From an uncultured Clostridia bacterium (GTDB lineage: Bacteria > Bacillota > Clostridia > Oscillospirales > Ruminococcaceae), in the NCBI GenBank assembly GCA_944388075.1, contig CALXHI010000045.1:1-49033 (forward strand): 49,033 nt of DNA. The letters are read 5' to 3'. The translations under genes were made by a program, and so were the position numbers. Of the stretch, positions 9,508 through 17,837 are shown piece after piece (the first letter of the stretch is position 1; the number at the start of each line of letters is the position of its first letter). The notes below the pieces were generated by a model. It saw only the letters and a program-made list of their open reading frames with translations, did no database searches and was not told where the DNA came from.

Positions 9508-9933
9508 GCCGTTTCCTCCTTCATCATCAAATGTCGGACGCTCCCACAGCATTGCGCTTCCCATGTCAAATCAGCATAGGGCTGTCCCCCTATCGGCTCA
9601 TTTGCCATGCGCAAGCCAACCGCACACCCATATGGCATAAAAAAACCATAGGTGCTTGCAAGCCGTCCGCTGTCGTGTATTCATCATTTGATTCTGCGGC
9701 AGGAAACTCGCCGTTTCATGCGCCAAAACCGCACCGGAGCAGAACGCACCGATGCCGTTTCATTCACTTTGTCATATAAAGCTATGTGTGAAAAGTGTAT
9801 CATACATTGCGCAATGCCTGACACATTGCACAAGTTATAAAAAGAAGTACATGCAAAACAGCGGCCTCTGCCGCAAAACACCTTCCGACAGACGGGCACT
9901 CATCCCCATCTCCCCGGTGAAATGCAAAATACA
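9508..9933 (-). promoter_or_regulatory. Long untranslated leader of rny
   Basis: About 425 bases separate the predicted transcription start from the rny ATG. No convincing reading frame lies in it. Visible elements on the transcript are a GCGGC/GCCGC hairpin near 9861-9874, a run of seven T at about 9640, and an ATAGGG/CCCTAT hairpin (9576-9593) about 70 bases before the start. No known riboswitch class is recognised. The rest of the 9508-10163 gap holds the two divergent promoters. Confidence 0.5.
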
Positions 9934-9940
9934 TACTTGT

Positions 9941-9969
9941 ATTATACTATACATATTCGGAATTGTCAA
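9941..9969 (-). promoter_or_regulatory. Promoter of rny
   Basis: Consensus TTGACA (9964-9969) and TATAAT (9941-9946) on the minus strand with a 17-base spacer. Confidence 0.85.
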
Positions 9970-10079
9970 GTCTTGTTTTGGCAATTTTTCCAAAAATGGC
10001 GACAGAAACCATCCTGCCGAACTGTGATTGGCATTTTATACGGATTTTGATAAGTCGATGCCTTCTTTTTACGTTTATA

Positions 10080-10108
10080 TTGCAAATATGTCTTTCTTGT
10101 GCTATAAT
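10080..10108 (+). promoter_or_regulatory. Promoter of the radical SAM gene
   Basis: TTGCAA (10080-10085), a 17-base spacer ending in TGC, and TATAAT (10103-10108). Confidence 0.7.
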
Positions 10109-10163
10109 AAAGCTATAAGACAATGATAATTATAAATTACTTTGCATGCTCGGAGGTATTCCC

Positions 10164-11096
10164 ATGTCCGATTGTTCCATCTGTCCCAGACATTGCCATG
10201 TTGATCGCTCAAAATCACCGGGCTTCTGCGGCATGCCCGATACCCTGCGCATTGCCCGTGCCGCACCCCATTTCTGGGAAGAGCCATCCATCAGCGGCAC
10301 GAATGGCTCGGGGGCGGTGTTTTTCTCCGGCTGTAATCTCCACTGCTGCTTCTGCCAAAACCATGACATCGCAAGCTGCTGCCACGGCACGGACTGTACG
10401 CCCGATGCTCTCGTGCGCATACTCCTGCATCTTCAAGCAAAGGGCGTACACAATATCAATCTCGTAACCGCTTCTCACTATACGCATCAACTGATTCCCG
10501 TGCTGCAAGCGGCAAAATCCCAGGGTCTGCGTCTCCCAATCGTCTGGAACAGCAGTGCCTATGAGTCCGTTGAAACCCTGCGGCTGCTGGAGGGACTCGT
10601 GGATATCTATCTGCCGGATTTCAAATATTGGGACTGCGATACCGCCAAACGGTATGCCCATGCGCCCGACTATCCCGATATCGCCAAAGCAGCCATCGCT
10701 GAAATGGTACGGCAAGTCAGTGCGCTGCAAATGGACGCAAATGGCATTCTGCGGCATGGCGTACAAGTGCGACATCTCGTGCTGCCGAAAGCCGGACAGG
10801 CAGCTCGTCAGATTCTCTGGTATCTCCATCAGACCTATGGCGACCGCATCGGCATCAGCATCATGTCGCAATATACGCCCATGCCGCAGGTTGCCGATGA
10901 TCCCGTGCTGTCCCTCCAATTATCGCCCAAGGAATATGACCGCATTGTGCGCTATGCAAACCAAATCGGCATCGAACACGCCTTCATTCAAGAACTCGAT
11001 TCGGGCAGTTCTGCCTATATTCCCGATTTTTTCGCAGATCTGCCCGATACTGCGCCCCGTAACGGATTCCCGCACGAAAGGAGTTGGTCACTCTGA
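10164..11096 (+). CDS. PflX-like radical SAM protein
   Basis: Cytosolic radical S-adenosylmethionine enzyme of the PflA/PflX-related group (COG1313 type), whose substrate is not established. In the 310-residue product the cluster-binding CX3CX2C is C57, C61 and C64 in SGCNLHCCFCQ. Four more cysteines at the N-terminus (C4, C7, C11, C22) are typical of this group and could bind a second cluster or zinc. Later segments VWNSSAYES and YLPDFKYWD are family hallmarks. ATG at 10164 is preceded by CGGAGG at the right distance; an ATG six codons upstream overlaps that box. The gene is monocistronic, and a MITE-like repeat begins seven bases after its stop codon. Confidence 0.9.
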   Translation: MSDCSICPRHCHVDRSKSPGFCGMPDTLRIARAAPHFWEEPSISGTNGSGAVFFSGCNLHCCFCQNHDIASCCHGTDCTPDALVRILLHLQAKGVHNINLVTASHYTHQLIPVLQAAKSQGLRLPIVWNSSAYESVETLRLLEGLVDIYLPDFKYWDCDTAKRYAHAPDYPDIAKAAIAEMVRQVSALQMDANGILRHGVQVRHLVLPKAGQAARQILWYLHQTYGDRIGISIMSQYTPMPQVADDPVLSLQLSPKEYDRIVRYANQIGIEHAFIQELDSGSSAYIPDFFADLPDTAPRNGFPHERSWSL

Positions 11097-11103
11097 AATA
11101 CAA

Positions 11104-11225
11104 AAGGCGACACCGCACAAAGATTGGCGTCAGATGCGCAGTCGATTTTTTTCGCCAGATGAAACAAAAAGCGCAGAGCAGATGACATGCAAAGCCGTCA
11201 GGCGGGCTTTGTGCAGTGTTGCCAA
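11104..11225. repeat. MITE-like repeat, copy 1 (short form)
   Basis: A 122-base element starting AAGGCGACACCGCACAAAGA and ending in a near-complementary GCTTTGTGCAGTGTTGCCAA. It shares its ends, a GAAACAAAAAGC block and a CAAAGCCGTCAGGCGG block with copies at 20574 and 32597, but lacks their middle ATTTTTGTGAAATATGACGG segment. It fills the gap between two converging genes and may also serve as a terminator. Confidence 0.85.
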
Positions 11226-11261
11226 AAGGACAGAGAATCCTCTTCCCTTTTGGCATATGCG

Positions 11262-12662
11262 CTATGCTTTCAGGCGGTACACCCGACTCCGCCCTTCGCC
11301 AACTGCAATCACAATGTTATCCTCCATCAAGGTGCGCAGCAGCCGCCGTACCCGTGCATTCGATATGCCCAATAATTTGGCAAGCTCTGCGGTACTTGCC
11401 GTAATGCGTTCGGTCAGATAATTCACAACAGCAGCTCGTTGCAGCTGCATGGCAGCCGGTGTACTGCGTGGCATCATCGGTTCTGCCGCTGCACTCGTCC
11501 ATGTCAGGGTCATCGTAATGCGGTCGGGATTCAGCTGCTCCGTCATCACCGGTGCCGCCCAACCCTGTTCTTTCCACACACGATACAAATTGGGGATGCC
11601 CGAACCACTGCACTGTCCCACATCGACCAGATGAAACATCTTCGTCAGACAGGCATTTCTCGGGTCGGATAATCCGCCACTGCGTGCGGTTTCCCAATCC
11701 ATGCGAAAACTGCCGGGATTCGTCACCCGTATGCCATTCGCATCCCATAGGGTTTCGAGTGCCGCCGTGCCGTGATAATCCGCATTCGTCAGACTGTTGA
11801 CCAATACATCCAGCAATGCACCATACACACGCCCATTTGCATCCTTCGGAATCCAAGAATCAGCGACAAGCGCATCACTCACGGCACGGTAATACGCATA
11901 CACATTCTCGGCATTTTCCTGCACGGCATCGTCCGTTCCGTAACGCAGCACCAATTCCGGATAGCATTTCCGCAGCTGCTCTCGCTTGCCGAACATCAAC
12001 AGACCGCCCGCAGTCGGATAAAGCTTTCCATCACTACCCCTACCGATTGCACCGAGACGCTGCAAAAATTCCGCTTCATGCAAATGCTCCCACGCATGCC
12101 CCGGCCGGCATACGGTCAAATGCGCCCGATACTGCCAAATGCTGTCCCCATCCAGTGCCGACAGCTCCACCGTTTCCAATATCTCCATATCCTGTGACCG
12201 AATCTCCGCATCTCGCAGCATGGCATCAACCTCAAGCGGCGTACAGCGATAATCCCCCTCACCACTGCGGCGATAGGTTCCCGACATCGGGTCGCCATCA
12301 ATATAGACCGGACGGTCACAGCGATGTGCCCTCGGAACATAAATCGCAATCGTTCGCTTGCCGTCAACCGTCTGCACCGTCACATTCTGTTCCGTCAGGA
12401 TATTGACGCTCACACGTTTGGGTTGATTGAGAATCGCCCAGAATTCCCGTATCTCACCCTCCGGATCAGGCAAATCCACCGGCCGCAGCGTATGATCCGG
12501 CAATTCCTCCACACCAAGCAGAATCACTCCGCCAAATGCGTTCGCAAATGCCGAATAGGTTTCCCAAATGCTTTTGGGCAGACCGCCGACTGCCTTTTTG
12601 GCTTCAATGCGGTTATTCTCTCGATATTGTTCAATCTGTGAAAAATCAATCCATGCGTCCAT
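11262..12662 (-). CDS. AlbA_2 / Schlafen-type ATP-binding regulator
   Basis: A 466-residue protein with three parts: an N-terminal AlbA_2 (Schlafen-like) domain (about 15-130, with RIEAKKAVGGLPKSIWETYSAFAN and GGVILLGVEE, shown here only as recognisable pieces), a GHKL-like ATP-binding region in the middle (NSLTNADYHG then RVTNPGSF), and a winged helix at the end (about 405-466, STAELAKLLGISNARVRRLL). Proteins of this build are usually annotated as ATP-binding transcriptional regulators, and their ligand is mostly unknown. The start at 12662 follows GGGAGGG. It is divergent from a PARG-like gene with only 84 bases between, so it may regulate that gene as well as itself. Confidence 0.85.
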   Translation of the reverse strand: MDAWIDFSQIEQYRENNRIEAKKAVGGLPKSIWETYSAFANAFGGVILLGVEELPDHTLRPVDLPDPEGEIREFWAILNQPKRVSVNILTEQNVTVQTVDGKRTIAIYVPRAHRCDRPVYIDGDPMSGTYRRSGEGDYRCTPLEVDAMLRDAEIRSQDMEILETVELSALDGDSIWQYRAHLTVCRPGHAWEHLHEAEFLQRLGAIGRGSDGKLYPTAGGLLMFGKREQLRKCYPELVLRYGTDDAVQENAENVYAYYRAVSDALVADSWIPKDANGRVYGALLDVLVNSLTNADYHGTAALETLWDANGIRVTNPGSFRMDWETARSGGLSDPRNACLTKMFHLVDVGQCSGSGIPNLYRVWKEQGWAAPVMTEQLNPDRITMTLTWTSAAAEPMMPRSTPAAMQLQRAAVVNYLTERITASTAELAKLLGISNARVRRLLRTLMEDNIVIAVGEGRSRVYRLKA

Positions 12663-12697
12663 AGATTTCCCTCCCTTTTCGGATACTTTCTATGGAT

Positions 12698-12726
12698 AGT
12701 ATAACACAATTGCCTTGCTTTTGCAA
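12698..12726 (-). promoter_or_regulatory. Promoter of the AlbA_2 regulator gene
   Basis: Minus-strand TTGCAA (12721-12726), a 17-base spacer ending in TGT, and TATACT (12698-12703). It occupies most of the 84-base divergent gap, so any promoter for the plus-strand neighbour must overlap it. No equally good plus-strand promoter is visible. Confidence 0.65.
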
Positions 12727-12746
12727 GTAGACGAAAGGAGTATCTT

Positions 12747-13553
12747 ATGGCCGGCAACGTAACACTCGCCGCTGTCTTTCAAGACACCAAGCGGTGGATT
12801 GCAGACAATCCTACTCTGCGTGACGCTGCACAAACTTCTGCATCGCAAACACGGCTCTATCCTGCGGGAGAACCACCCATCCTGCCGCCCTGCCCCAATC
12901 ATAACGGCAACGTGACGCTCTCCAACAACCGCACCTTCACAGCCGCCCGAATCTTACATACCCAATATCCCGAGGCACGCATTGGCGTCTTGAACTTTGC
13001 CTCTGCAACCCATACCGGCGGTGGTGTGGCGTTGGGCGCAAGGGCACAGGAGGAATCCCTTTGCCGCTGTTCCACCCTCTACCCCACGCTCTATCAGGAT
13101 TTCCTCTACGAAAACTATTATCTCTTCCACCGCCATCGCCATGACTGTTGCTATACCGATGCCTGCATTTACAGTCCGGATGTCATCGTATGCAAATCCG
13201 ATGTATCCGTACCGGAACGTCTGCCGGAATCCGAATGGTTTCCGGTCGATGTCATCACCTGTGCCGCACCCAATGCCTCTATCTTATCCATTGAAAAGAA
13301 GAAACTTGCCGCTTTGCACCGCAGCCGTGCTACGCATATTTTCACCGTGGCAGCCGCCCATCAGATTGACTGTCTCGTGCTCGGTGCATTTGGATGTGGT
13401 GCGTTTCGCAATAACCCATATGTCGTCGCAACGGTCTATCGGGAACTTTTGCCCACATGGCTGCCCTATTTCCGTCACATCGAATTTGCCGTTTTCTGTC
13501 ACGACAAGAAAGCCGTCAATTTCCGTGCATTCCAAGAAACTCTACCGCTATAA
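12747..13553 (+). CDS. Bacterial-type poly(ADP-ribose) glycohydrolase (TIGR02452 family)
   Basis: Predicted macrodomain-fold hydrolase that removes ADP-ribose from modified targets. The diagnostic PARG signature GGG-X(6-8)-QEE is present in the 268-residue protein: GGG at 91-93, seven residues, then QEE at 101-103. The second E of QEE is the catalytic residue in characterised bacterial PARGs. Further support is NFASATHTGGG before it and VLGAFGCGAFRNNP near the end, the usual macrodomain loop. ATG at 12747 follows AAAGGAG. No ADP-ribosyltransferase gene is visible in the window, so the modified substrate is unknown. Its divergent neighbour is an AlbA_2 ATP-binding regulator. Confidence 0.9.
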   Translation: MAGNVTLAAVFQDTKRWIADNPTLRDAAQTSASQTRLYPAGEPPILPPCPNHNGNVTLSNNRTFTAARILHTQYPEARIGVLNFASATHTGGGVALGARAQEESLCRCSTLYPTLYQDFLYENYYLFHRHRHDCCYTDACIYSPDVIVCKSDVSVPERLPESEWFPVDVITCAAPNASILSIEKKKLAALHRSRATHIFTVAAAHQIDCLVLGAFGCGAFRNNPYVVATVYRELLPTWLPYFRHIEFAVFCHDKKAVNFRAFQETLPL

Positions 13554-13563
13554 TACAGCATAA

Positions 13564-13598
13564 AAAACGCAGACTCCATGGATTGGCGTCTGCGTTTT
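13564..13598. terminator. Bidirectional terminator between the PARG and antiporter genes
   Basis: AAAACGCAGAC (13564-13574) pairs with GTCTGCGTTTT (13588-13598). A and T runs on either side let it work for both converging genes. Confidence 0.85.
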
Positions 13599-13620
13599 CT
13601 CTTTCTGTGCGATGCCCGGC

Positions 13621-14907
13621 TCAATCGGCATTGATATTCTCAAGTGCTTCAGAGGCAATGGTCGTCGCTCTGTGCTTGGAATGCACATCCTCGCCATCGT
13701 GATTGCGGAACACGAGTTTCAGCAAAACCGGACAGAGAATCGAGGTCGAAATAATCAGAAAAATCGTTGCTACCAACGGGTCTATGCCGCCGGTCTGCGC
13801 AATCAGATTATGTCCGGTCGCATAAACCGCCAATGCCACCTCTCCTCTTGCAATCATACCACAACCCGCTGCGATCGAATTTTTGCCGCTATACCGCATG
13901 CAGCGTGCCATCAAACCGCACCCCAAAATTTTACCCAATATGCCTGCCAAAACAAATGCAAGCACAAACCACAGGCTGCTCAGCGTAAAGCTGCTGAAAT
14001 CGGCACTGATGCCGATATACGCAAAGAACATCGGCGTGAACAGCATATAGCCGCTGACGATGACCTTGCGGTCGACGAATTGCGTATCGCCTAAACCGCT
14101 CAGCATCAGACCTGCCATGTAAGCTCCGGTGATGGCGGCAATCCCGAAAAATTCCTCTGCGATATAGGCAAACAGAAAGCACATCGACAACGCAAAGATA
14201 CTCGTTCTCCGCTTGTGGGGATATTTTGCGACGAGATAGTGAAATCCTTTGCGGAGAAGCAGTCCGACAATCAGCGTAAATGCGAAAAATCCCAATACAC
14301 GCAGCAAGGTCATACCAATGCTGCCCTCACCGTCCAAACCGGTGATAAAGCTCAAAACCACAATGCCGATGACATCGTCAATGATGGCGGCACTCAAGAT
14401 GGTCGTGCCGATTTTGGTATTCAGCTTACCCAGCTCTCGCAGAGTTTCTACGGTAATGCCAACGCTGGTTGCCGTCAAAATCGAACCGATAAACAGCGCA
14501 TTCATCAGGCTGGCATGGTCACTTGCCTTGTCCGGCCCGCCCATGAACAGCAATGCCACAATCGTACCCAATGCCAGTGGCACAGCTACACCCATCACGG
14601 CAATCAAGGTTGCCGCAAGACCGCTCTGCTTCATCTCCTGCACATCGGTTTCCAGGCCGCTCGAGAACAGGATAAATACCACGCCGATTTGCGATAGGCT
14701 TTGCAGCACACGCATCTCAATCTCGGTCGGGTGAATAATGCCGGAAAATCCTGTACCGACAAACAACGCCGGTCCAATCAGCAATCCTGCCAGAATCATG
14801 CCGACCACCTGCGGCAGCCCCAGCTTGCGTGTCAGCATACCGAATGCCTTGGTCGCTAACAGGATGATGCCACAGTCGTATAGAATAGATGTAACCTCAA
14901 ATTCCAT
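13621..14907 (-). CDS. CPA2-family cation:proton antiporter
   Basis: A 428-residue membrane protein with about 12-13 helices of the Na+(K+)/H+ exchanger domain. Early segments GIILLATKAFGMLTRKLGLP and QVVGMILAGLLIGP (given as pieces), then the LFSSGLETD loop, are typical of KefB/NapA-like CPA2 carriers. The core helix AAIIDDVIGIVVL carries the paired Asp residues of electrogenic antiporters. No TrkA-N domain follows, so it is not a KefB channel-type protein. The role would be pH and sodium or potassium homeostasis. ATG at 14907 follows AGAAGGGA. It lies 62 bases downstream of glyA in the same direction, with a hairpin between. Confidence 0.92.
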   Translation of the reverse strand: MEFEVTSILYDCGIILLATKAFGMLTRKLGLPQVVGMILAGLLIGPALFVGTGFSGIIHPTEIEMRVLQSLSQIGVVFILFSSGLETDVQEMKQSGLAATLIAVMGVAVPLALGTIVALLFMGGPDKASDHASLMNALFIGSILTATSVGITVETLRELGKLNTKIGTTILSAAIIDDVIGIVVLSFITGLDGEGSIGMTLLRVLGFFAFTLIVGLLLRKGFHYLVAKYPHKRRTSIFALSMCFLFAYIAEEFFGIAAITGAYMAGLMLSGLGDTQFVDRKVIVSGYMLFTPMFFAYIGISADFSSFTLSSLWFVLAFVLAGILGKILGCGLMARCMRYSGKNSIAAGCGMIARGEVALAVYATGHNLIAQTGGIDPLVATIFLIISTSILCPVLLKLVFRNHDGEDVHSKHRATTIASEALENINAD

Positions 14908-14933
14908 GATTGTTCCCTTCTGTTTGGCGAAAC

Positions 14934-14961
14934 GAGAGCAGGACACATCTGCCCTGCTCTC
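14934..14961 (-). terminator. Hairpin between glyA and the antiporter gene
   Basis: GAGAGCAGG and CCTGCTCTC arms form a perfect nine-base-pair stem. The following T content is poor, so it may only attenuate read-through from glyA. Confidence 0.55.
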
Positions 14962-14969
14962 CTGTTTGT

Positions 14970-16223
14970 TTACTCGTACAACGGATATTTTGCACACAGC
15001 TGCGTGACACCGGCACGAATCTCGTCTGCCTTTGCCTCGTACTGCGTTGCGCACAGATACATAAACTCTGCAATCTGCTCCATGTCAGCGGTCACCAGAC
15101 CACGACTCGTCACCGCCGGTGTGCCCACACGAATACCGCTCGTAATTGAGGGCTTCTCCGGGTCATTCGGAATGGCGTTCTTATTGACCGTGATGTACAC
15201 CGAATCCAAGCGATGCTCTAGCTCCTTACCGGTGATATGCACCGGACGCAAATCTACAAGCATCAAGTGGTTGTCCGTACCGCCGGATACCAGATCAAAA
15301 CCACGCTTCAACAGACCCTTGGCAAGTGCCTGTGCATTATCGACAACCTGCTGCTGATAAGCCTTGAATTCCGGCTGCAACGCCTCACCAAAGCAAACAG
15401 CCTTTGCCGCAATGACGTGCATCAGCGGACCGCCTTGAATGCCGGGGAAGATTGCCTTGTTGACCTTCTTTGCGATTTCCTCGTCATTGGTCAGAATCAA
15501 ACCGCCACGCGGACCACGCAGCGTCTTATGCGTTGTCGTGGTGACCACATCGGCATAGCCAATCGGCGACTGATGCAGACCTGCCGCAACCAAACCGGCA
15601 ATGTGCGCCATATCAACCATCAGCAAGGCACCATTGCTGTGTGCAATCTCTGCCAACCGTGCGAAATCAATCGCTCTCGGATAGGCACTCGCACCGGCAA
15701 CGATCAGCTTCGGCTGATGCTCCTTCGTCAGGGCTTCAACCTTGTCATAGTCGATAAACTCGTCATCGCCCAGACCATAGGATACAAAGTTGAAATATTT
15801 ACCGGACAGATTGACCGGAGAACCATGGGTCAGGTGACCGCCATGTGCCAGACTCATACCCAAAACGGTATCGCCGGGCTGCAGCAATGCGAAATACACT
15901 GCAGTATTGGCCTGCGAACCGGAATGCGCCTGCACATTGGCATACTCGCAGCCGAACAGTTGCTTTGCTCTTGCAATGGCAATATCTTCGACGACATCAA
16001 CGCATTCGCAGCCACCGTAGTAACGCTTGCCGGAATAGCCTTCGGCATACTTGTTGGTCAGCACAGAGCCCATCGCTGCCATCACAGCCGGCGACACAAT
16101 ATTCTCGCTGGCAATCAGCTCCAAATTACGCTTTTGGCGTGCCAATTCCTGCTGCATGGCTTCTGCGACTTCCGCATCGCAGCCACGCAGATAGCCAATG
16201 GTATCGATCAAATCGTGGAACAT
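14970..16223 (-). CDS. glyA: Serine hydroxymethyltransferase
   Basis: PLP enzyme that converts serine plus tetrahydrofolate to glycine plus methylene-tetrahydrofolate, the main source of one-carbon units. The 417-residue product has the standard architecture: [16 protein letters not shown] at the N-terminus, [42 protein letters not shown], and the PLP lysine in [14 protein letters not shown]. The C-terminal part keeps [14 protein letters not shown]. The length is normal. ATG at 16223 follows an AAAGGA box with somewhat long spacing. It has its own promoter, and the downstream antiporter gene may receive some of the transcript. Confidence 0.98.
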   Translation of the reverse strand: MFHDLIDTIGYLRGCDAEVAEAMQQELARQKRNLELIASENIVSPAVMAAMGSVLTNKYAEGYSGKRYYGGCECVDVVEDIAIARAKQLFGCEYANVQAHSGSQANTAVYFALLQPGDTVLGMSLAHGGHLTHGSPVNLSGKYFNFVSYGLGDDEFIDYDKVEALTKEHQPKLIVAGASAYPRAIDFARLAEIAHSNGALLMVDMAHIAGLVAAGLHQSPIGYADVVTTTTHKTLRGPRGGLILTNDEEIAKKVNKAIFPGIQGGPLMHVIAAKAVCFGEALQPEFKAYQQQVVDNAQALAKGLLKRGFDLVSGGTDNHLMLVDLRPVHITGKELEHRLDSVYITVNKNAIPNDPEKPSITSGIRVGTPAVTSRGLVTADMEQIAEFMYLCATQYEAKADEIRAGVTQLCAKYPLYE

Positions 16224-16271
16224 ATCTTTTTCGTCCTTTCTATGAGGGCTGTTATTTGCCCGACTGTCCTT

Positions 16272-16300
16272 ATTATAACATACTTTGCCGAAAGATGCAA
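16272..16300 (-). promoter_or_regulatory. Promoter of glyA
   Basis: Minus-strand TTGCAT (16295-16300), a 17-base spacer ending in TGT, and TATAAT (16272-16277). No riboswitch-sized leader is present. Confidence 0.7.
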
Positions 16301-16358
16301 GTAGTTTTTCGGATTTCTAACAATCCTATGTATCCAATTAGAAACACTACTGACAAAA

Positions 16359-16388
16359 CGACCGATTCCGCATAAACGGAATCGGTCG
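16359..16388 (-). terminator. Terminator after the cohesin-dockerin gene
   Basis: Perfect 12-base-pair stem CGACCGATTCCG/CGGAATCGGTCG with a six-base loop, then TTTT on the minus strand. Confidence 0.85.
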
Positions 16389-16415
16389 CTGTGGTTGGAA
16401 CATTTCAATGTGCAA

Positions 16416-17246
16416 TTACTGGTTTCCGAGCTCGGAATAGTCAAGAGTCCTGCTCAAGAACTGCATAATCTTCTGAGAGTCAGTCGCAGTCAACTGTCCA
16501 TCGTAAGCACAGTCTGCATTGACCATGCCCTGATCAGAAATGGTGATGCTGTTGTCCTCTGCGACATAGCGGTTCAGCAGAACAACATCAGCAATCGTAA
16601 CACGCAACTCAGGGGTATCGCCCTCAGAGCAGTCAACATTGCCCCAATCAACGGTCGAACCCTGCGTATCGGCAACCGACACAGAACCATTCGTTGCGGA
16701 ATAGCCATAGGTCGTAACGGTATCACCAACTGCTGCGAGCACAACCTGCGTATTGGCAGCACCGCCCGGATAGGCAGCACGATCAACCGGAGCAACCGTC
16801 AACGCAGTCGATGCACCTTCTGCAGCATCGGCAGCGATTGTACCGGTAATGGTCACGAACACACCGTCGTTCTTCACCCAGTAGTTGGAATCAGTCAAAC
16901 CGGTTGCCCAAATCAGAACAATCTGACTGCCGGTATCCTGCCAAGTGAACAGCGTATCGCCCAGTTCACCCTCCTGTGCGGCAGCACCGGTATTGCCGGC
17001 TGCACCCAGTGTTACGCCGGTAATGTCGATGACCGATGTGTCATAGTTGATGGCGAAATCAAGGCTGGTCAGACCGGTTGCCGGCAGAGATGCTAAATTG
17101 ACATCAATGCTGAATGTATCGCCGGCGGCACCGGTATAGCTTCCGACATTGATTTGCACATCGCCGTCAGCCGCTGTGGCAACCGTTGCCATACCCATCA
17201 TCATTGCCGTCGCAGTCAGACAGGAAACAAGCTTAGCTTTTTTCAT
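16416..17246 (-). CDS. Secreted adaptor scaffoldin: one cohesin plus one dockerin
   Basis: A 276-residue secreted protein. Residues 1-26 form a signal peptide (MKKAKL, hydrophobic core, ATA cleavage region). Residues 27 to about 196 have the cohesin pattern: GAAGDTFSIDVNL, LDFAINYDTSVIDITGV, then strands ending GTIAADAAEG. Residues 200-276 form a dockerin with two calcium-type loops and helices (TIADVVLLNRYV, TATDSQKIMQFL). The first loop carries a small insertion. This layout matches the ScaC-type adaptor of Ruminococcus flavefaciens, which plugs into a larger scaffoldin and changes which enzymes are displayed. It is a single gene facing away from a cytosolic GH3, not part of a scaffoldin cluster. 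The ATG follows ATGGAGGAG. Confidence 0.85.
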   Translation of the reverse strand: MKKAKLVSCLTATAMMMGMATVATAADGDVQINVGSYTGAAGDTFSIDVNLASLPATGLTSLDFAINYDTSVIDITGVTLGAAGNTGAAAQEGELGDTLFTWQDTGSQIVLIWATGLTDSNYWVKNDGVFVTITGTIAADAAEGASTALTVAPVDRAAYPGGAANTQVVLAAVGDTVTTYGYSATNGSVSVADTQGSTVDWGNVDCSEGDTPELRVTIADVVLLNRYVAEDNSITISDQGMVNADCAYDGQLTATDSQKIMQFLSRTLDYSELGNQ

Positions 17247-17837
17247 GATTTTACTCCTCCATTTATATGTTCATTGCTTACTGCCGAACGAATCTCGTTC
17301 GCAAGTAGTCGCTGTGATGAAGAACGTCCCCCTTCATCCTTTCTACCATCACATTATGACACTTCTATCTTAACTGAATCTGAAGAAAAAAACAATGCTT
17401 TTTTGTATCATGTTTATGACGGATTGTGCAGAAATTTCCGGCGATCCATTCTCGGCTTCGGCATTTTATTCGATTTCGATATGCAACGGACGATATCGGC
17501 ATGGTTCTGTCCTGATTTTGACCGAAACAGCATTCTCTTTCACAGCGATACCTGTAATTTGCATACGAAAAATTTGATATTTTGTACAGATTTGAAATGA
17601 AACATTTGGCACTCAAAAACAACCGTCTATTTTAGACAGTTTCATACCATTTCACCAATCATACATTACGGTTGTCTTCGCAGCAATATCGTACAGAATC
17701 CACAGTACACTCCCTCTATGTTACTCAATAGAATGTCATTTTGAGACTTTTTTTGCGTGTTCACATTTTCTGCTTGCTTTTTTTCGGCAACCGTGATACA
17801 ATACAATATAACATCATTTCCGAAAGGATGTATTTTT
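17247..17837. other. AT-rich divergent gap between the adaptor and GH3 genes
   Basis: About 590 bases without a convincing gene. A perfect seven-base-pair hairpin CGAACGA/TCGTTCG (17285-17301) lies in the adaptor leader. A CATAAT box for the adaptor is at 17353-17358 but without a good -35. A CGTCTA/TAGAC hairpin is near 17630, and the GH3 promoter is at the right end. The middle (about 17390-17750) is clearly poorer in G and C than the flanks. Confidence 0.6.
17774..17802 (+). promoter_or_regulatory. Promoter of the GH3 gene
   Basis: TTGCTT (17774-17779), a 17-base spacer ending in TGA, and TACAAT (17797-17802). Confidence 0.6.

Noticed and set aside
9684..9899. A 71-codon minus-strand frame within the rny leader
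   Set aside because: Cys/Arg-rich composition, no ribosome binding site, no recognisable motif. It could still be a leader peptide, but nothing supports it.
17365..17622. An 85-codon minus-strand frame in the AT-rich gap
   Set aside because: No ribosome binding site or motif, unusual Cys/Arg composition, and no conservation information.
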